From NCBI GenBank assembly GCA_018714645.1, contig DVND01000125.1:1-13550 (forward strand): a DNA stretch of 13,550 bases, in the 5' to 3' direction. How positions within the stretch are numbered: the first letter of the stretch is position 1; each line of letters starts with the position of its first letter. The position numbers and the translations under genes are program-made. Below are positions 1 to 7,416 of this stretch, piece after piece. The notes under the pieces were generated by a model. The model made no database searches and had not been told where the DNA came from. It worked only from the letters and a program-made list of their open reading frames with translations. The stretch is from Candidatus Avimonoglobus intestinipullorum (GTDB taxonomy: Bacteria; Bacillota; Clostridia; UBA1381).

Positions 1-998
1 GGGCGGAGAAGGATGTCGCCGGCGAGGTCGTGTTTGCCACCGGCATGACCGGGTATCAGGAGGAGCTCACCGACCCGTCCTTCGCGGGGCAGTTCGTGAC
101 GATGACGTTTCCCATGGTGGGCAATTACGGGATCAACCTGGAGGATATGGAGTCGGACCGGGCGCATCTGAGCGCACTGGTGGTTCGTGAAAAATGCAAC
201 TATCCGTCCAATTTCAGAAACGAAATGAATCTGGATGATTTTTTGAAACAGCAGGGCGTGGTGGGGATCGAAGGGATTGATACCCGCGCGCTGACGCGTA
301 TCCTGCGGAATTTCGGCGTGATGCGCGGCGTGATTATGCGGGGGGAGCCGGCGGAGGAGGACGTCCGGGCGCTGCTTGACAGTCTGGATAATTCTGACGT
401 GGTGCTGCGCACGACCGCAAAGGAACAATATGTGCTGAACCCGACGGGGGACAAGCATGTGGCGTTTATCGATATGGGGACGAAACGGGGCATCCTGCGT
501 GCTTTGCAGGAGCGCAACTGTAAGCTTACCGTGTTCCCGGCAACGGTAAAAGCAGAGGAGATTTTAGCTGTCAATCCGGATATGGTGTTTATTTCCAACG
601 GACCCGGTGACCCGCTGGACGTTCCCGGGACGATCGATACGGTCAAGGCGCTGATTGGCAAGCTGCCCATTTGCGGTATCTGCATGGGGCATCTGGTCAT
701 CGGGCTCGCATTGGGGTGCAAGTCGGTCAAGCTGAAATTCGGGCATCACGGCGGAAACCAGCCGGTTAAGGATGTGGAGACGGGGTCTGTGTATATCACC
801 TCCCAGAACCATAATTATGCGCTGGCGGATTTGCCGGGGGATGTTATAGAGACCTTTGTGAACGTCAATGACGGCACCTGCGAGGGTATTGCCCATAAGA
901 CGCTGCCCATCCAGAGTGTGCAGTTCCATCCGGAAGCGTCGCCCGGGCCGAAGGAAACCGGGTTCCTGTTTGATAGATTTTTAAAGGGGGTACGGTAA
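1..998 (+). CDS. carA: Carbamoyl-phosphate synthase small (glutaminase) subunit, 5'-partial
   Basis: Glutamine-hydrolysing subunit that feeds ammonia to CarB for carbamoyl phosphate, used in pyrimidine and arginine synthesis in the cytoplasm. The frame is already open at base 3 and reads through the family's GEVVFATGMTGYQE segment, so the GTG at 30 is internal and the true start lies upstream. The C-terminal half is a class I glutamine amidotransferase: the oxyanion-strand motif SNGPGDP, nucleophile Cys in GICMGH (codon 681-683), and the His and Glu of HPEASPGP (codons 927-929 and 933-935) are all present. Two residues differ from the pattern I know: Leu instead of Gln after GICMGH (693-695) and Asn instead of Gly in QNHNYA (813-815). 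Both positions line glutamine in the E. coli enzyme. The stop is one base from the carB ATG, so the two genes are co-transcribed and probably translationally coupled. The family assignment is secure; glutaminase efficiency is uncertain. Confidence 0.97.
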   Translation, partial: AEKDVAGEVVFATGMTGYQEELTDPSFAGQFVTMTFPMVGNYGINLEDMESDRAHLSALVVREKCNYPSNFRNEMNLDDFLKQQGVVGIEGIDTRALTRILRNFGVMRGVIMRGEPAEEDVRALLDSLDNSDVVLRTTAKEQYVLNPTGDKHVAFIDMGTKRGILRALQERNCKLTVFPATVKAEEILAVNPDMVFISNGPGDPLDVPGTIDTVKALIGKLPICGICMGHLVIGLALGCKSVKLKFGHHGGNQPVKDVETGSVYITSQNHNYALADLPGDVIETFVNVNDGTCEGIAHKTLPIQSVQFHPEASPGPKETGFLFDRFLKGVR

Positions 999-999
999 A

Positions 1000-3900
1000 A
1001 TGCCATTAGATCGATCTATTAAAAAAGTACTTGTCATCGGTTCCGGCCCAATTGTGATCGGGCAGGCCGCCGAATTTGACTATTCCGGTTCCCAGGCCTG
1101 CGAAGCGATCCGCGAGGAGGGCATTGAGGTCATCCTGGTGAACTCCAACCCGGCGACCATTATGACCGACCGGGGCATGGCGACCAGAACCTATATCGAA
1201 CCGATTACAATTGAATACCTGGAACAGATTATTGAAAAAGAGCGCCCGGACAGCATCATCGCAGGGATGGGCGGCCAGACCGGCCTGAATATGACCTGTG
1301 AATTGTACGACCGGGGTATCTTGGAAAAATACGGCATCAAGGTCATCGGGACCTCTGTGGAATCCGTCAAGGAAGGCGAAGACCGGGACAGCTTCAAGAA
1401 GCTGATGGAACGCACCAACCAGCCGATTGCACCCAGTGAAATTGTCACGGATGTGGATTCAGCAATGATGTTTGCGGAAAAAATCGGGTATCCGGTGATT
1501 GTCCGTCCGGCCTATACGCTGGGCGGCACCGGCGGCGGCATTGCCGAAAACCCGGAGCAGCTGCGGGAAATCTGTACCCAAGGGCTGCATCTGAGCCGTG
1601 TTGGGCAGGTGCTTTTGGAAAAATCCATCAAGGGCTGGAAGGAAATCGAATTTGAAGTGATTCGCGACGGCGCGGGCAACTGTATCACCGTCTGCAGCAT
1701 GGAAAATGTAGACCCGGTGGGCGTGCATACAGGGGACTCCATCGTTGTGGCGCCGGCGCTGACGCTGGCGGATAAGGAATACCAGATGCTCCGCACCGCT
1801 GCGCTGGACATCATCAATTCCATTGAAATCAAGGGCGGGTGCAACGTCCAGTTTGCTTTGGCTACGGACAGCTTTGAATACGCGGTCATTGAGATCAATC
1901 CCCGTGTGAGCCGTTCTTCGGCGCTGGCTTCCAAGGCGACGGGATACCCTATTGCGCGGATTGCGGCGAAAATTGCCCTGGGCTATAACCTGGATGAAAT
2001 TCTGAACGCGGTGACGGGCAAAACCTATGCGTGCTTTGAGCCCGCCATTGACTATGTGGTGGCAAAGATTCCGAAGTGGCCGTTTGACAAGTTCTTCGGC
2101 GCGAAGCGGAACCTCGGCACGAAAATGATGGCCACCGGCGAGGTCATGTCCATTGGGAACAGTCTGGAGGCCGCGCTGTTAAAGGGGATACGCTCTTTGG
2201 AGATCGGACAGTACACCATGGAGCGGGAAAGCTCCAAAAAGCGCACCACTATGGAACTGCGCGAACGGGTGGTCGTGCCGGATGATGAGCGGCTTTTCGA
2301 CTTGGCGGAACTGATCCGGCGGAACTACCGCATGGAAAAAATTGCGGAAATTACGGGGATGGATCCGTTCTTCCTGCAAAAGATCAAAAATATCGTCGAT
2401 GCGGAGGAGGCGCTGAAAAAGCTGTCTATAGACGATTTGACCTACGACGTTATGAAGCACTATAAAAAGATGGGCTTCTCCGACCGCGGCATGTCCCAGC
2501 TGATGGACGTCAGCGTAACGGATATTTATGAACGCCGGAAGGAACTGGGGATCATCCCGGCCTATAAGATGGTGGATACCTGCGCGGGCGAGTTTGAGGC
2601 GGTATCGCCGTACTATTACTCCACCTACGATGAGGATACGGAGGCGGAGCCCAGCAAAAATAAAAAGGTTATTGTCATCGGCTCCGGCCCAATCCGCATC
2701 GGGCAGGGGATCGAGTTTGACTATTGCAGCGTGCACAGCGTCTACGCACTGAAAAAGGCGGGCATTGAAACCATTATCATCAATAATAATCCGGAAACCG
2801 TCAGTACGGACTTTGACACGTCCGATAAGCTGTATTTTGAGCCGCTGACGGAGGAGGATGTTTATAATATCATCGAATTGGAGCAGCCCGACGGTGTAAT
2901 CCTGCAATTCGGTGGGCAGACGGCAATCAAACTGGCGAATTTCCTGGACAGTATGCATGTGCCGATTTATGGGACGCTGCCGCAGTACATTGATGAAGCA
3001 GAGGACCGCGAAAAATTTGACGAGCTGCTGGAAAAGTTGGATATCAAGCGCCCGAAGGGCAAAGCGGTATGGAGTGTGGAGGAAGGCATCGAGGAAGCAA
3101 ACAGGCTGGAATACCCGTTGCTGGTGCGTCCGTCCTATGTGTTGGGCGGGCAGGGCATGGAAATTACCCACAACGAAGAAGAATTGGTGCGGTATTTGCA
3201 GGAAGCCTTCCACAAGGATAAGAAAAACCCGGTTTTGATCGACCGTTATCTGGGCGGGCGCGAGCTGGAGGTCGACGCCATCTGCGACGGCACGGACGTG
3301 CTGATCCCTGGCGTAATGGAGCATTTGGAGCGCGCGGGCGTCCATTCGGGGGACTCCATTTCCATCTATCCGCCGCAGAATGTGCCGCAGGAAATCATTG
3401 AGAAAATTAAGGACGTCACCTACCGGATTGCCCTGGAGCTGCATGTGATTGGCATGATTAACATTCAGTTTATCGAATTTAAGAATGAGCTGTATATCAT
3501 TGAGGTGAACCCACGGTCCAGCCGGACGGTGCCGTATATCACCAAGGTGACGAATGTGCCGGTGATTGATATCGCGACCCGCATCATGCTGGGCGAAAAG
3601 CTGAAGGATATGGGCTATGCGACGGGCATTGCGCCGGAGACCAATACGGTTGCCATCAAGGTGCCGGTGTTCTCCACGGAAAAACTGCCTCAGGTGGAGG
3701 TCAGCTTAGGGCCTGAAATGCGGTCGACGGGGGAGGTGCTCGGCGTTGGCAGGGATTTCCCTGAGGCCATGTACAAAGGCTTTATCGGTGCGGGGACGGC
3801 GATTCCAAAGCCGGGTTCCACGGTCCTTGCCACCATACGCGACCTGGATAAGGAGAATTTCCTGCCACTGGCAAAACGGATGGCGGCCATGGGCTGCAAA

Positions 3901-4212
3901 TTTATTGCGACAGCCGGAACAGCGGCCTATCTGGAGCAGCATGGGTTTGAGGTGCAGGTGTCGAAGAAGATATCCGAGGGTGTGCCGAACGTGCTGGATG
4001 TGATCCGCAGCGGCATGGTGGATTTGATTGTCGATATCCCGAAAAAGGGCAACGACATATTGAGCGACGGGTTCAAAATCAGAAGGACGGCGGCGGAATG
4101 CTCGGTATCGCTGATGACGTCGCTGGATACGCTGGGCGCGTTGGTGCTGGTGATGGAGAAACACTATGCGCCTGAAACAACCGGGGTCATTGAACTGAAC
4201 GAAATTAAATAA
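1000..4212 (+). CDS. carB: Carbamoyl-phosphate synthase large subunit
   Basis: Synthetase subunit: it phosphorylates bicarbonate, condenses it with ammonia from CarA and phosphorylates carbamate. At 1070 aa it is full length for the family. The internal duplication is visible. The N-terminal ATP-grasp half opens with GSGPIVIGQAAEFDYSG and the second half (from about residue 555) opens with GSGPIRIGQGIEFDYCS. Between them lies the helical oligomerisation region (about 400-550). Each half carries ATP-grasp motifs (RPAYTLGGTGGG; RPSYVLGGQGME) and a metal-binding EINPR/EVNPR strand. The last roughly 140 residues form an MGS-like allosteric domain (IATAGTAAYLEQHGF), which in E. coli binds UMP and ornithine. 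The ATG at 1000 is preceded by AAAGGGGG at 983-990, inside the end of carA. No truncation or frameshift was seen. It is the last gene before a hairpin terminator. Confidence 0.98.
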   Translation: MPLDRSIKKVLVIGSGPIVIGQAAEFDYSGSQACEAIREEGIEVILVNSNPATIMTDRGMATRTYIEPITIEYLEQIIEKERPDSIIAGMGGQTGLNMTCELYDRGILEKYGIKVIGTSVESVKEGEDRDSFKKLMERTNQPIAPSEIVTDVDSAMMFAEKIGYPVIVRPAYTLGGTGGGIAENPEQLREICTQGLHLSRVGQVLLEKSIKGWKEIEFEVIRDGAGNCITVCSMENVDPVGVHTGDSIVVAPALTLADKEYQMLRTAALDIINSIEIKGGCNVQFALATDSFEYAVIEINPRVSRSSALASKATGYPIARIAAKIALGYNLDEILNAVTGKTYACFEPAIDYVVAKIPKWPFDKFFGAKRNLGTKMMATGEVMSIGNSLEAALLKGIRSLEIGQYTMERESSKKRTTMELRERVVVPDDERLFDLAELIRRNYRMEKIAEITGMDPFFLQKIKNIVDAEEALKKLSIDDLTYDVMKHYKKMGFSDRGMSQLMDVSVTDIYERRKELGIIPAYKMVDTCAGEFEAVSPYYYSTYDEDTEAEPSKNKKVIVIGSGPIRIGQGIEFDYCSVHSVYALKKAGIETIIINNNPETVSTDFDTSDKLYFEPLTEEDVYNIIELEQPDGVILQFGGQTAIKLANFLDSMHVPIYGTLPQYIDEAEDREKFDELLEKLDIKRPKGKAVWSVEEGIEEANRLEYPLLVRPSYVLGGQGMEITHNEEELVRYLQEAFHKDKKNPVLIDRYLGGRELEVDAICDGTDVLIPGVMEHLERAGVHSGDSISIYPPQNVPQEIIEKIKDVTYRIALELHVIGMINIQFIEFKNELYIIEVNPRSSRTVPYITKVTNVPVIDIATRIMLGEKLKDMGYATGIAPETNTVAIKVPVFSTEKLPQVEVSLGPEMRSTGEVLGVGRDFPEAMYKGFIGAGTAIPKPGSTVLATIRDLDKENFLPLAKRMAAMGCKFIATAGTAAYLEQHGFEVQVSKKISEGVPNVLDVIRSGMVDLIVDIPKKGNDILSDGFKIRRTAAECSVSLMTSLDTLGALVLVMEKHYAPETTGVIELNEIK

Positions 4213-4220
4213 AATAAAAA

Positions 4221-4250
4221 AAACGTTCCGAATTTTCGGAACGTTTTTTT
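4221..4250. terminator. Bidirectional intrinsic terminator between carB and the convergent minus-strand gene
   Basis: A perfect 12-bp inverted repeat (AAACGTTCCGAA at 4221-4232, matched at 4235-4246) has an A-run on its left and a T-run (4244-4250) on its right. It can therefore stop transcripts from carB and from the convergent minus-strand gene. Its right-hand T-run overlaps the stop codon of the minus-strand gene. Confidence 0.9.
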
Positions 4251-5315
4251 ATTCTTCGGAGGATTGCGGGGGGATTTGTGTTTCCAGGGATTGCAGCTCC
4301 TGTTTTAAGGCAGACAATTCTTTTTTGACGGTTTCAATTTCATTATGTGTCATATCCAGGAGAATTTTCAGTTTTGTAAGCTCTGTGTTTTCCGGCGGGG
4401 CGCTTTGCTGCGGTTTCTTATCGGCCGCGGCGTACTGCTGCGGGGCGAAAAGATGATTGGTGCCGAAAATGTGCAGCTCTGAGGCGGAGTGGTTCCCGTA
4501 ATAATGGCAAATGGCATTGTTTTTTTGCACATAATATAATTCGGCGGATTTCCCGGGATTACAAACTGCATGGGCGTGCTCCAGGTTTTCCCGAAGTTCA
4601 GGCTGGTCAGGTAACGGATGAACCCCCCATCCTTCCACAACAGCATCAGCCGGTTTTCGTTCAGGACAAGAATGGGGTCTTCCGCATACCGGTATTCATA
4701 AACGGGCTCGTTTTGGAAATAGATGGCGTCGCCTTTTTTATAGGTCATAAACCGCATTTCCCCTGCTTGCAGGATGTAAGGCGACACGGCGCCTTCGCAT
4801 ATCGCATGGAACTGCTCCGGTTTGCCGTCGGACAGGTCCTGGTATCCCAGCACGCCCGCGCCATTGGTGTAATATACGCGTTCACCGGACAGGAAGAACG
4901 CGTCGCCTGAGAGCTTGTCGATGGTGGCGGGCTGGGCGTTGTTCCCCAAAATACAATGTACCAGCAATTCCTCATTGTTATAAGAGGCAGAATACAACAG
5001 GTTCAGCCGCCCGCCTGCGGGGGAAAGCTTGATGCGGCCGGTTTTTAAGCCCTCCGGCAGCTTTGCAAGGACATACTTATGCCATTCCTCGCCGCGGTAC
5101 AGCAGGTACACCAGCTCCCCGGCGGTGTTCGCGCACAGGATGTGGATGGTTTCCGACTCGTCCATATATACGCCGAAATGGTCGAGGCAATCCCTGTATA
5201 AAACCTGGTATTCCTGCCAGGCAACCTTTTTTTTCTGCCGGAAACACAGCCCTTCATAGGGTTTGAAAAAATAGTGCTCCTCTGTGCCGTTATGTAAAAT
5301 GATATAATTGGTCAT
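4249..5315 (-). CDS. Unrecognised beta-rich protein with Asp-box-like motif and C-terminal coiled coil; frame broken by one base
   Basis: I do not recognise this gene. The start is the ATG at 5315-5313, behind a clear GGGAGGG Shine-Dalgarno (5328-5322); the ATG further upstream at 5336 has none. No signal peptide or membrane helix is visible, so it is probably cytoplasmic. Residues 1 to about 260 alternate short hydrophobic strands and turns, as in a beta-propeller. SLNFGKTW (residues 238-245, bases 4604-4581) resembles a sialidase/BNR Asp-box with Asn in place of Asp. The initial frame then drifts into low-quality Pro/Arg/Ser-rich sequence and stops at 4368. The next frame continues sensibly (YYGNHSASELHIFGTN) into a Lys/Glu/Leu heptad coiled coil (about 310-345) and stops at 4249. 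One added base restores a single 355-aa protein. It may be a real pseudogene, an assembly error or slippage-dependent expression. Fold assignment is inference only. Confidence 0.7.
4520..4554 (-). other. Frameshift zone in the minus-strand hypothetical gene
   Basis: The reading frame must shift by -1 (equivalent to one missing base) somewhere here to join the N- and C-terminal parts. The likeliest spot is a run of seven A on the minus strand (4526-4520): with eight A, the codons run Cys-Lys-Lys-Asn-Asn-Ala directly into the downstream frame. A second possible site is the CCCGGGAAA stretch near 4545-4554, which would instead give PGKSAELYYVQ. The sequence alone does not decide between them. 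Confidence 0.6.
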
Positions 5316-5357
5316 GAATATCCCTCCCATATACATATATAGAAAATATGTATAAAA

Positions 5358-5386
5358 ATTATGTATAAAAAAAAGAAGAATGGCAA
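5358..5386 (-). promoter_or_regulatory. Predicted sigma-A promoter for the minus-strand gene
   Basis: Read on the minus strand, TTGCCA (5386-5381) is followed after 17 bases by CATAAT (5363-5358). An overlapping alternative -10, TATACA, begins four bases earlier. This lies about 40 bases upstream of the Shine-Dalgarno at 5328. The surroundings are very AT-rich, so chance matches are possible. Confidence 0.4.
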
Positions 5387-5425
5387 AACTACAATTGACC
5401 TCACAAAATACATTTACCCTCTTTG

Positions 5426-5471
5426 AAAAACGGGCGTGTTAAATTTTTGGATTTAACGGGCCTGTTTTTTT
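5426..5471. terminator. Strong hairpin terminator upstream of the leu promoter
   Basis: A 19-position stem (5426-5444 against 5451-5469) has one G-G mismatch, two G-T wobbles and a six-base loop. It has five A on the left and seven T (5465-5471) on the right, so it could work on either strand. No gene on the + strand ends here: carB stops about 1.2 kb earlier at its own terminator. It may insulate leuC, end an unseen short RNA, or act as an attenuator for a promoter further upstream. Confidence 0.7.
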
Positions 5472-5521
5472 GTGCAACAATGAGAAAATATGTGTATTCC
5501 GATATTTTGCATGAAAAAGAT

Positions 5522-5550
5522 TGGACAAATACCTGAAAATGTAGTAAAAT
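5522..5550 (+). promoter_or_regulatory. Predicted sigma-A promoter of the leuCDB operon
   Basis: TGGACA (5522-5527) is separated by 17 bases from TAAAAT (5545-5550). The start of transcription would be near 5557, leaving a leader of only about 25 bases before the leuC ATG. That is too short for a T-box or peptide attenuator downstream of this promoter. Confidence 0.65.
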
Positions 5551-5582
5551 AAATTGAAAACGGAAGAAGGAGTGGAGTACAA

Positions 5583-6842
5583 ATGGGAATGACAATGACG
5601 CAGAAAATATTGGCGCATGCTGCCGGCCTTGCGCAGGTCAAAGCGGGCGACTTGATTATGGCGGAGTTAAACCTCGTTCTTGGGAATGATATCACAACGC
5701 CGGTGGCAATCGGCGAATTTGATAAAATCGGTTGCAAGTCCGTATTTGACAAGGCGAAAATCGCACTGGTGCCGGACCACTTTACGCCGAACAAGGATAT
5801 TAAGTCTGCGCAGCAGGCAAAAAAGCTGCGCCTGTTTGCGAAGGAACAGGAAATTGTGAATTATTTTGAAGTGGGGGAAATGGGCATCGAGCATGCGCTG
5901 CTGCCGGAAAAAGGGCTGGTTGTCGCGGGGGACGTGGTGATCGGCGCGGACTCCCATACCTGCACCTACGGCGCGTTGGGCGCGTTTTCCACCGGCGTCG
6001 GCTCCACCGATATGGCGGCGGGGATGGCGACGGGGAAGGCCTGGTTCAAGGTGCCGGAGGCAATCAAATTCAACCTGACCGGCAAGCTCCGCCCCTATGT
6101 CAGCGGCAAAGATCTGATCTTACATATTATCGGCATGATCGGCGTGGACGGCGCGCTGTATAAATCCATGGAATTTGGGGGCGAAGGCGTTCATAACCTG
6201 ACCATGGACGACCGCTTTACCATTGCCAATATGGCGATTGAAGCCGGTGCTAAAAACGGGATTTTCATTGTGGATGATTTGACAAAAGCATATATGGAAG
6301 CACATTCCACGCGGGAATACACGGTGTATGAAGCCGACGGCGACGCGGAATATGTGCGCACGATTGATATTGATTTATCGGAGGTGCCGCATACGGTCAG
6401 CTTCCCGCATCTGCCGGAAAATACCCGCACACCCGACAATTGGGGGATCGTCGAGATCGACCAGGTGGTCATCGGCTCCTGTACCAACGGACGGCTGTCC
6501 GACCTGCGCCGCGCGGCGGAGGTATTTAAAGGCCGGAAGGTGAAAAAAGGGATCCGCGCCATTGTGTTCCCTGCCACACAGCAGATTTATCTGGACGCCA
6601 TCAAGGAGGGCATCATCACCACCCTGGTGGAGGCCGGCTGTACGATTTCCGCACCGACCTGCGGGCCGTGCCTGGGCGGGCACATGGGTATTTTGGCAGA
6701 AGGCGAGCGGTGCGTTGCAACCACCAACCGGAATTTTGTCGGGCGCATGGGCCATGTGGACAGCGAAGTGTACCTGGCGAGTCCGGAAGTGGCGGCTGCC
6801 AGCGCAATCTTAGGGCGCATTGCGTGCCCGGAAGAACTATAA
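5583..6842 (+). CDS. leuC: 3-Isopropylmalate dehydratase large subunit
   Basis: With LeuD it isomerises 2-isopropylmalate to 3-isopropylmalate in leucine synthesis. At 419 aa it belongs to the shorter LeuC group (about 420 aa) rather than the roughly 465-aa enterobacterial form. The aconitase-type [4Fe-4S] ligands are in place: Cys300 in GSCTNGR, and Cys360 and Cys363 in CGPCLGGHMG. The substrate-site segment GADSHTCTYGALGAF is also intact. The ATG at 5583 follows GGAGTGGAG (5569-5577); a second in-frame ATG two codons later gives nearly the same protein. It is first in the leuC-leuD-leuB operon, behind the promoter at 5522-5550. leuD starts 18 bases after the stop. A homoaconitase-like or citramalate-pathway isomerase would look similar, but the adjoining leuB supports the leucine role. 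Confidence 0.95.
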   Translation: MGMTMTQKILAHAAGLAQVKAGDLIMAELNLVLGNDITTPVAIGEFDKIGCKSVFDKAKIALVPDHFTPNKDIKSAQQAKKLRLFAKEQEIVNYFEVGEMGIEHALLPEKGLVVAGDVVIGADSHTCTYGALGAFSTGVGSTDMAAGMATGKAWFKVPEAIKFNLTGKLRPYVSGKDLILHIIGMIGVDGALYKSMEFGGEGVHNLTMDDRFTIANMAIEAGAKNGIFIVDDLTKAYMEAHSTREYTVYEADGDAEYVRTIDIDLSEVPHTVSFPHLPENTRTPDNWGIVEIDQVVIGSCTNGRLSDLRRAAEVFKGRKVKKGIRAIVFPATQQIYLDAIKEGIITTLVEAGCTISAPTCGPCLGGHMGILAEGERCVATTNRNFVGRMGHVDSEVYLASPEVAAASAILGRIACPEEL

Positions 6843-6860
6843 GAGAGGCGGGGATCTATC

Positions 6861-7349
6861 ATGAAAGCACAAGGAACAGTCATTAAATACGGAGATAATA
6901 TCGACACAGACGTTATTATTCCGGCGCGGTATCTGAACACTTGGCTGCCGGAGGAACTGGCGAAGCACTGCATGGAGGACATTGACAAGGACTTTGCCTC
7001 CAAAATCAAGCCGGGAGACATCATGGTGGGCGGTGCGAATTTCGGCTGCGGTTCCTCCCGGGAGCATGCGCCCATCGCCATTAAGGCCAGCGGCATTTCC
7101 TGCGTAATCGCGAAGGATTTTGCGCGGATTTTCTATCGGAACGCCATCAATATCGGCCTGCCGATCCTGGAGTGTGCGGAAGCGTCCGCCGACATTGAGA
7201 ACGGGGATGAGGTCGCTGTGGATTTTGACACGGGCGTGATTACCAACATGACAAAAAATAAAACCTATCAAGCCGTTGCATTCCCGCAGTTTATGCAGGA
7301 TATTATCAACGCGGGCGGATTGATCGAACAGATTAAACAGGCGAAATAA
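6861..7349 (+). CDS. leuD: 3-Isopropylmalate dehydratase small subunit
   Basis: This is the swivelling domain partner of LeuC that completes the isomerase active site. At 162 aa it matches the short LeuD form that pairs with roughly 420-aa LeuC proteins. The family's opening motif YGDNIDTDVIIPARYL lies near residues 11-26. The substrate-specificity loop and signature GGANFGCGSSREHAP is followed by IAKDFARIFYRNAINIGLP. The start codon follows a GAGAGG-type Shine-Dalgarno in the 18-base gap after leuC, which implies one transcript and matched production of the two subunits. It is complete, with nothing unusual. Confidence 0.95.
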   Translation: MKAQGTVIKYGDNIDTDVIIPARYLNTWLPEELAKHCMEDIDKDFASKIKPGDIMVGGANFGCGSSREHAPIAIKASGISCVIAKDFARIFYRNAINIGLPILECAEASADIENGDEVAVDFDTGVITNMTKNKTYQAVAFPQFMQDIINAGGLIEQIKQAK

Positions 7350-7354
7350 TGCGG

Positions 7355-7374
7355 GCGGGCAATGTTCTGCCCGC
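7355..7374 (+). other. Intercistronic hairpin between leuD and leuB
   Basis: A seven-base-pair perfect GC-rich stem (GCGGGCA at 7355-7361, TGCCCGC at 7368-7374) has a six-base loop and starts five bases after the leuD stop. No T-run follows (TTATCG), so it is unlikely to be a full terminator. It might stabilise the leuCD message or modestly lower leuB expression. Confidence 0.5.
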
Positions 7375-7416
7375 TTATCGTATTGTTCCATATTTTGAAA
7401 CGAAAGGAAGCTATTT

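Noticed and set aside
2179..3444. 421-codon open frame antisense to carB
   Set aside because: It lies wholly opposite the conserved carB ATP-grasp regions. Its translation is His/Arg/Gln-rich without recognisable motifs, as expected for the reverse of a GC-rich gene.
5481..5553. Possible leader peptides ahead of leuC (ATG at 5481 and ATG at 5511)
   Set aside because: Neither has a ribosome-binding sequence, neither has a run of Leu codons, and both lie over or before the predicted promoter, so they would not be in its transcript.
5316..5582. T-box riboswitch or CodY box upstream of leuC
   Set aside because: No T-box core (AGGGTGG...ACCGCG) or good AATTTTCWGAAAATT match was seen, and the leader downstream of the predicted promoter is only about 25 bases.
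5401..5595. 64-codon minus-strand frame in the leu intergenic region
   Set aside because: The translation is Phe-rich, comes from AT-rich DNA, runs through a terminator hairpin and promoter, and has no convincing Shine-Dalgarno.
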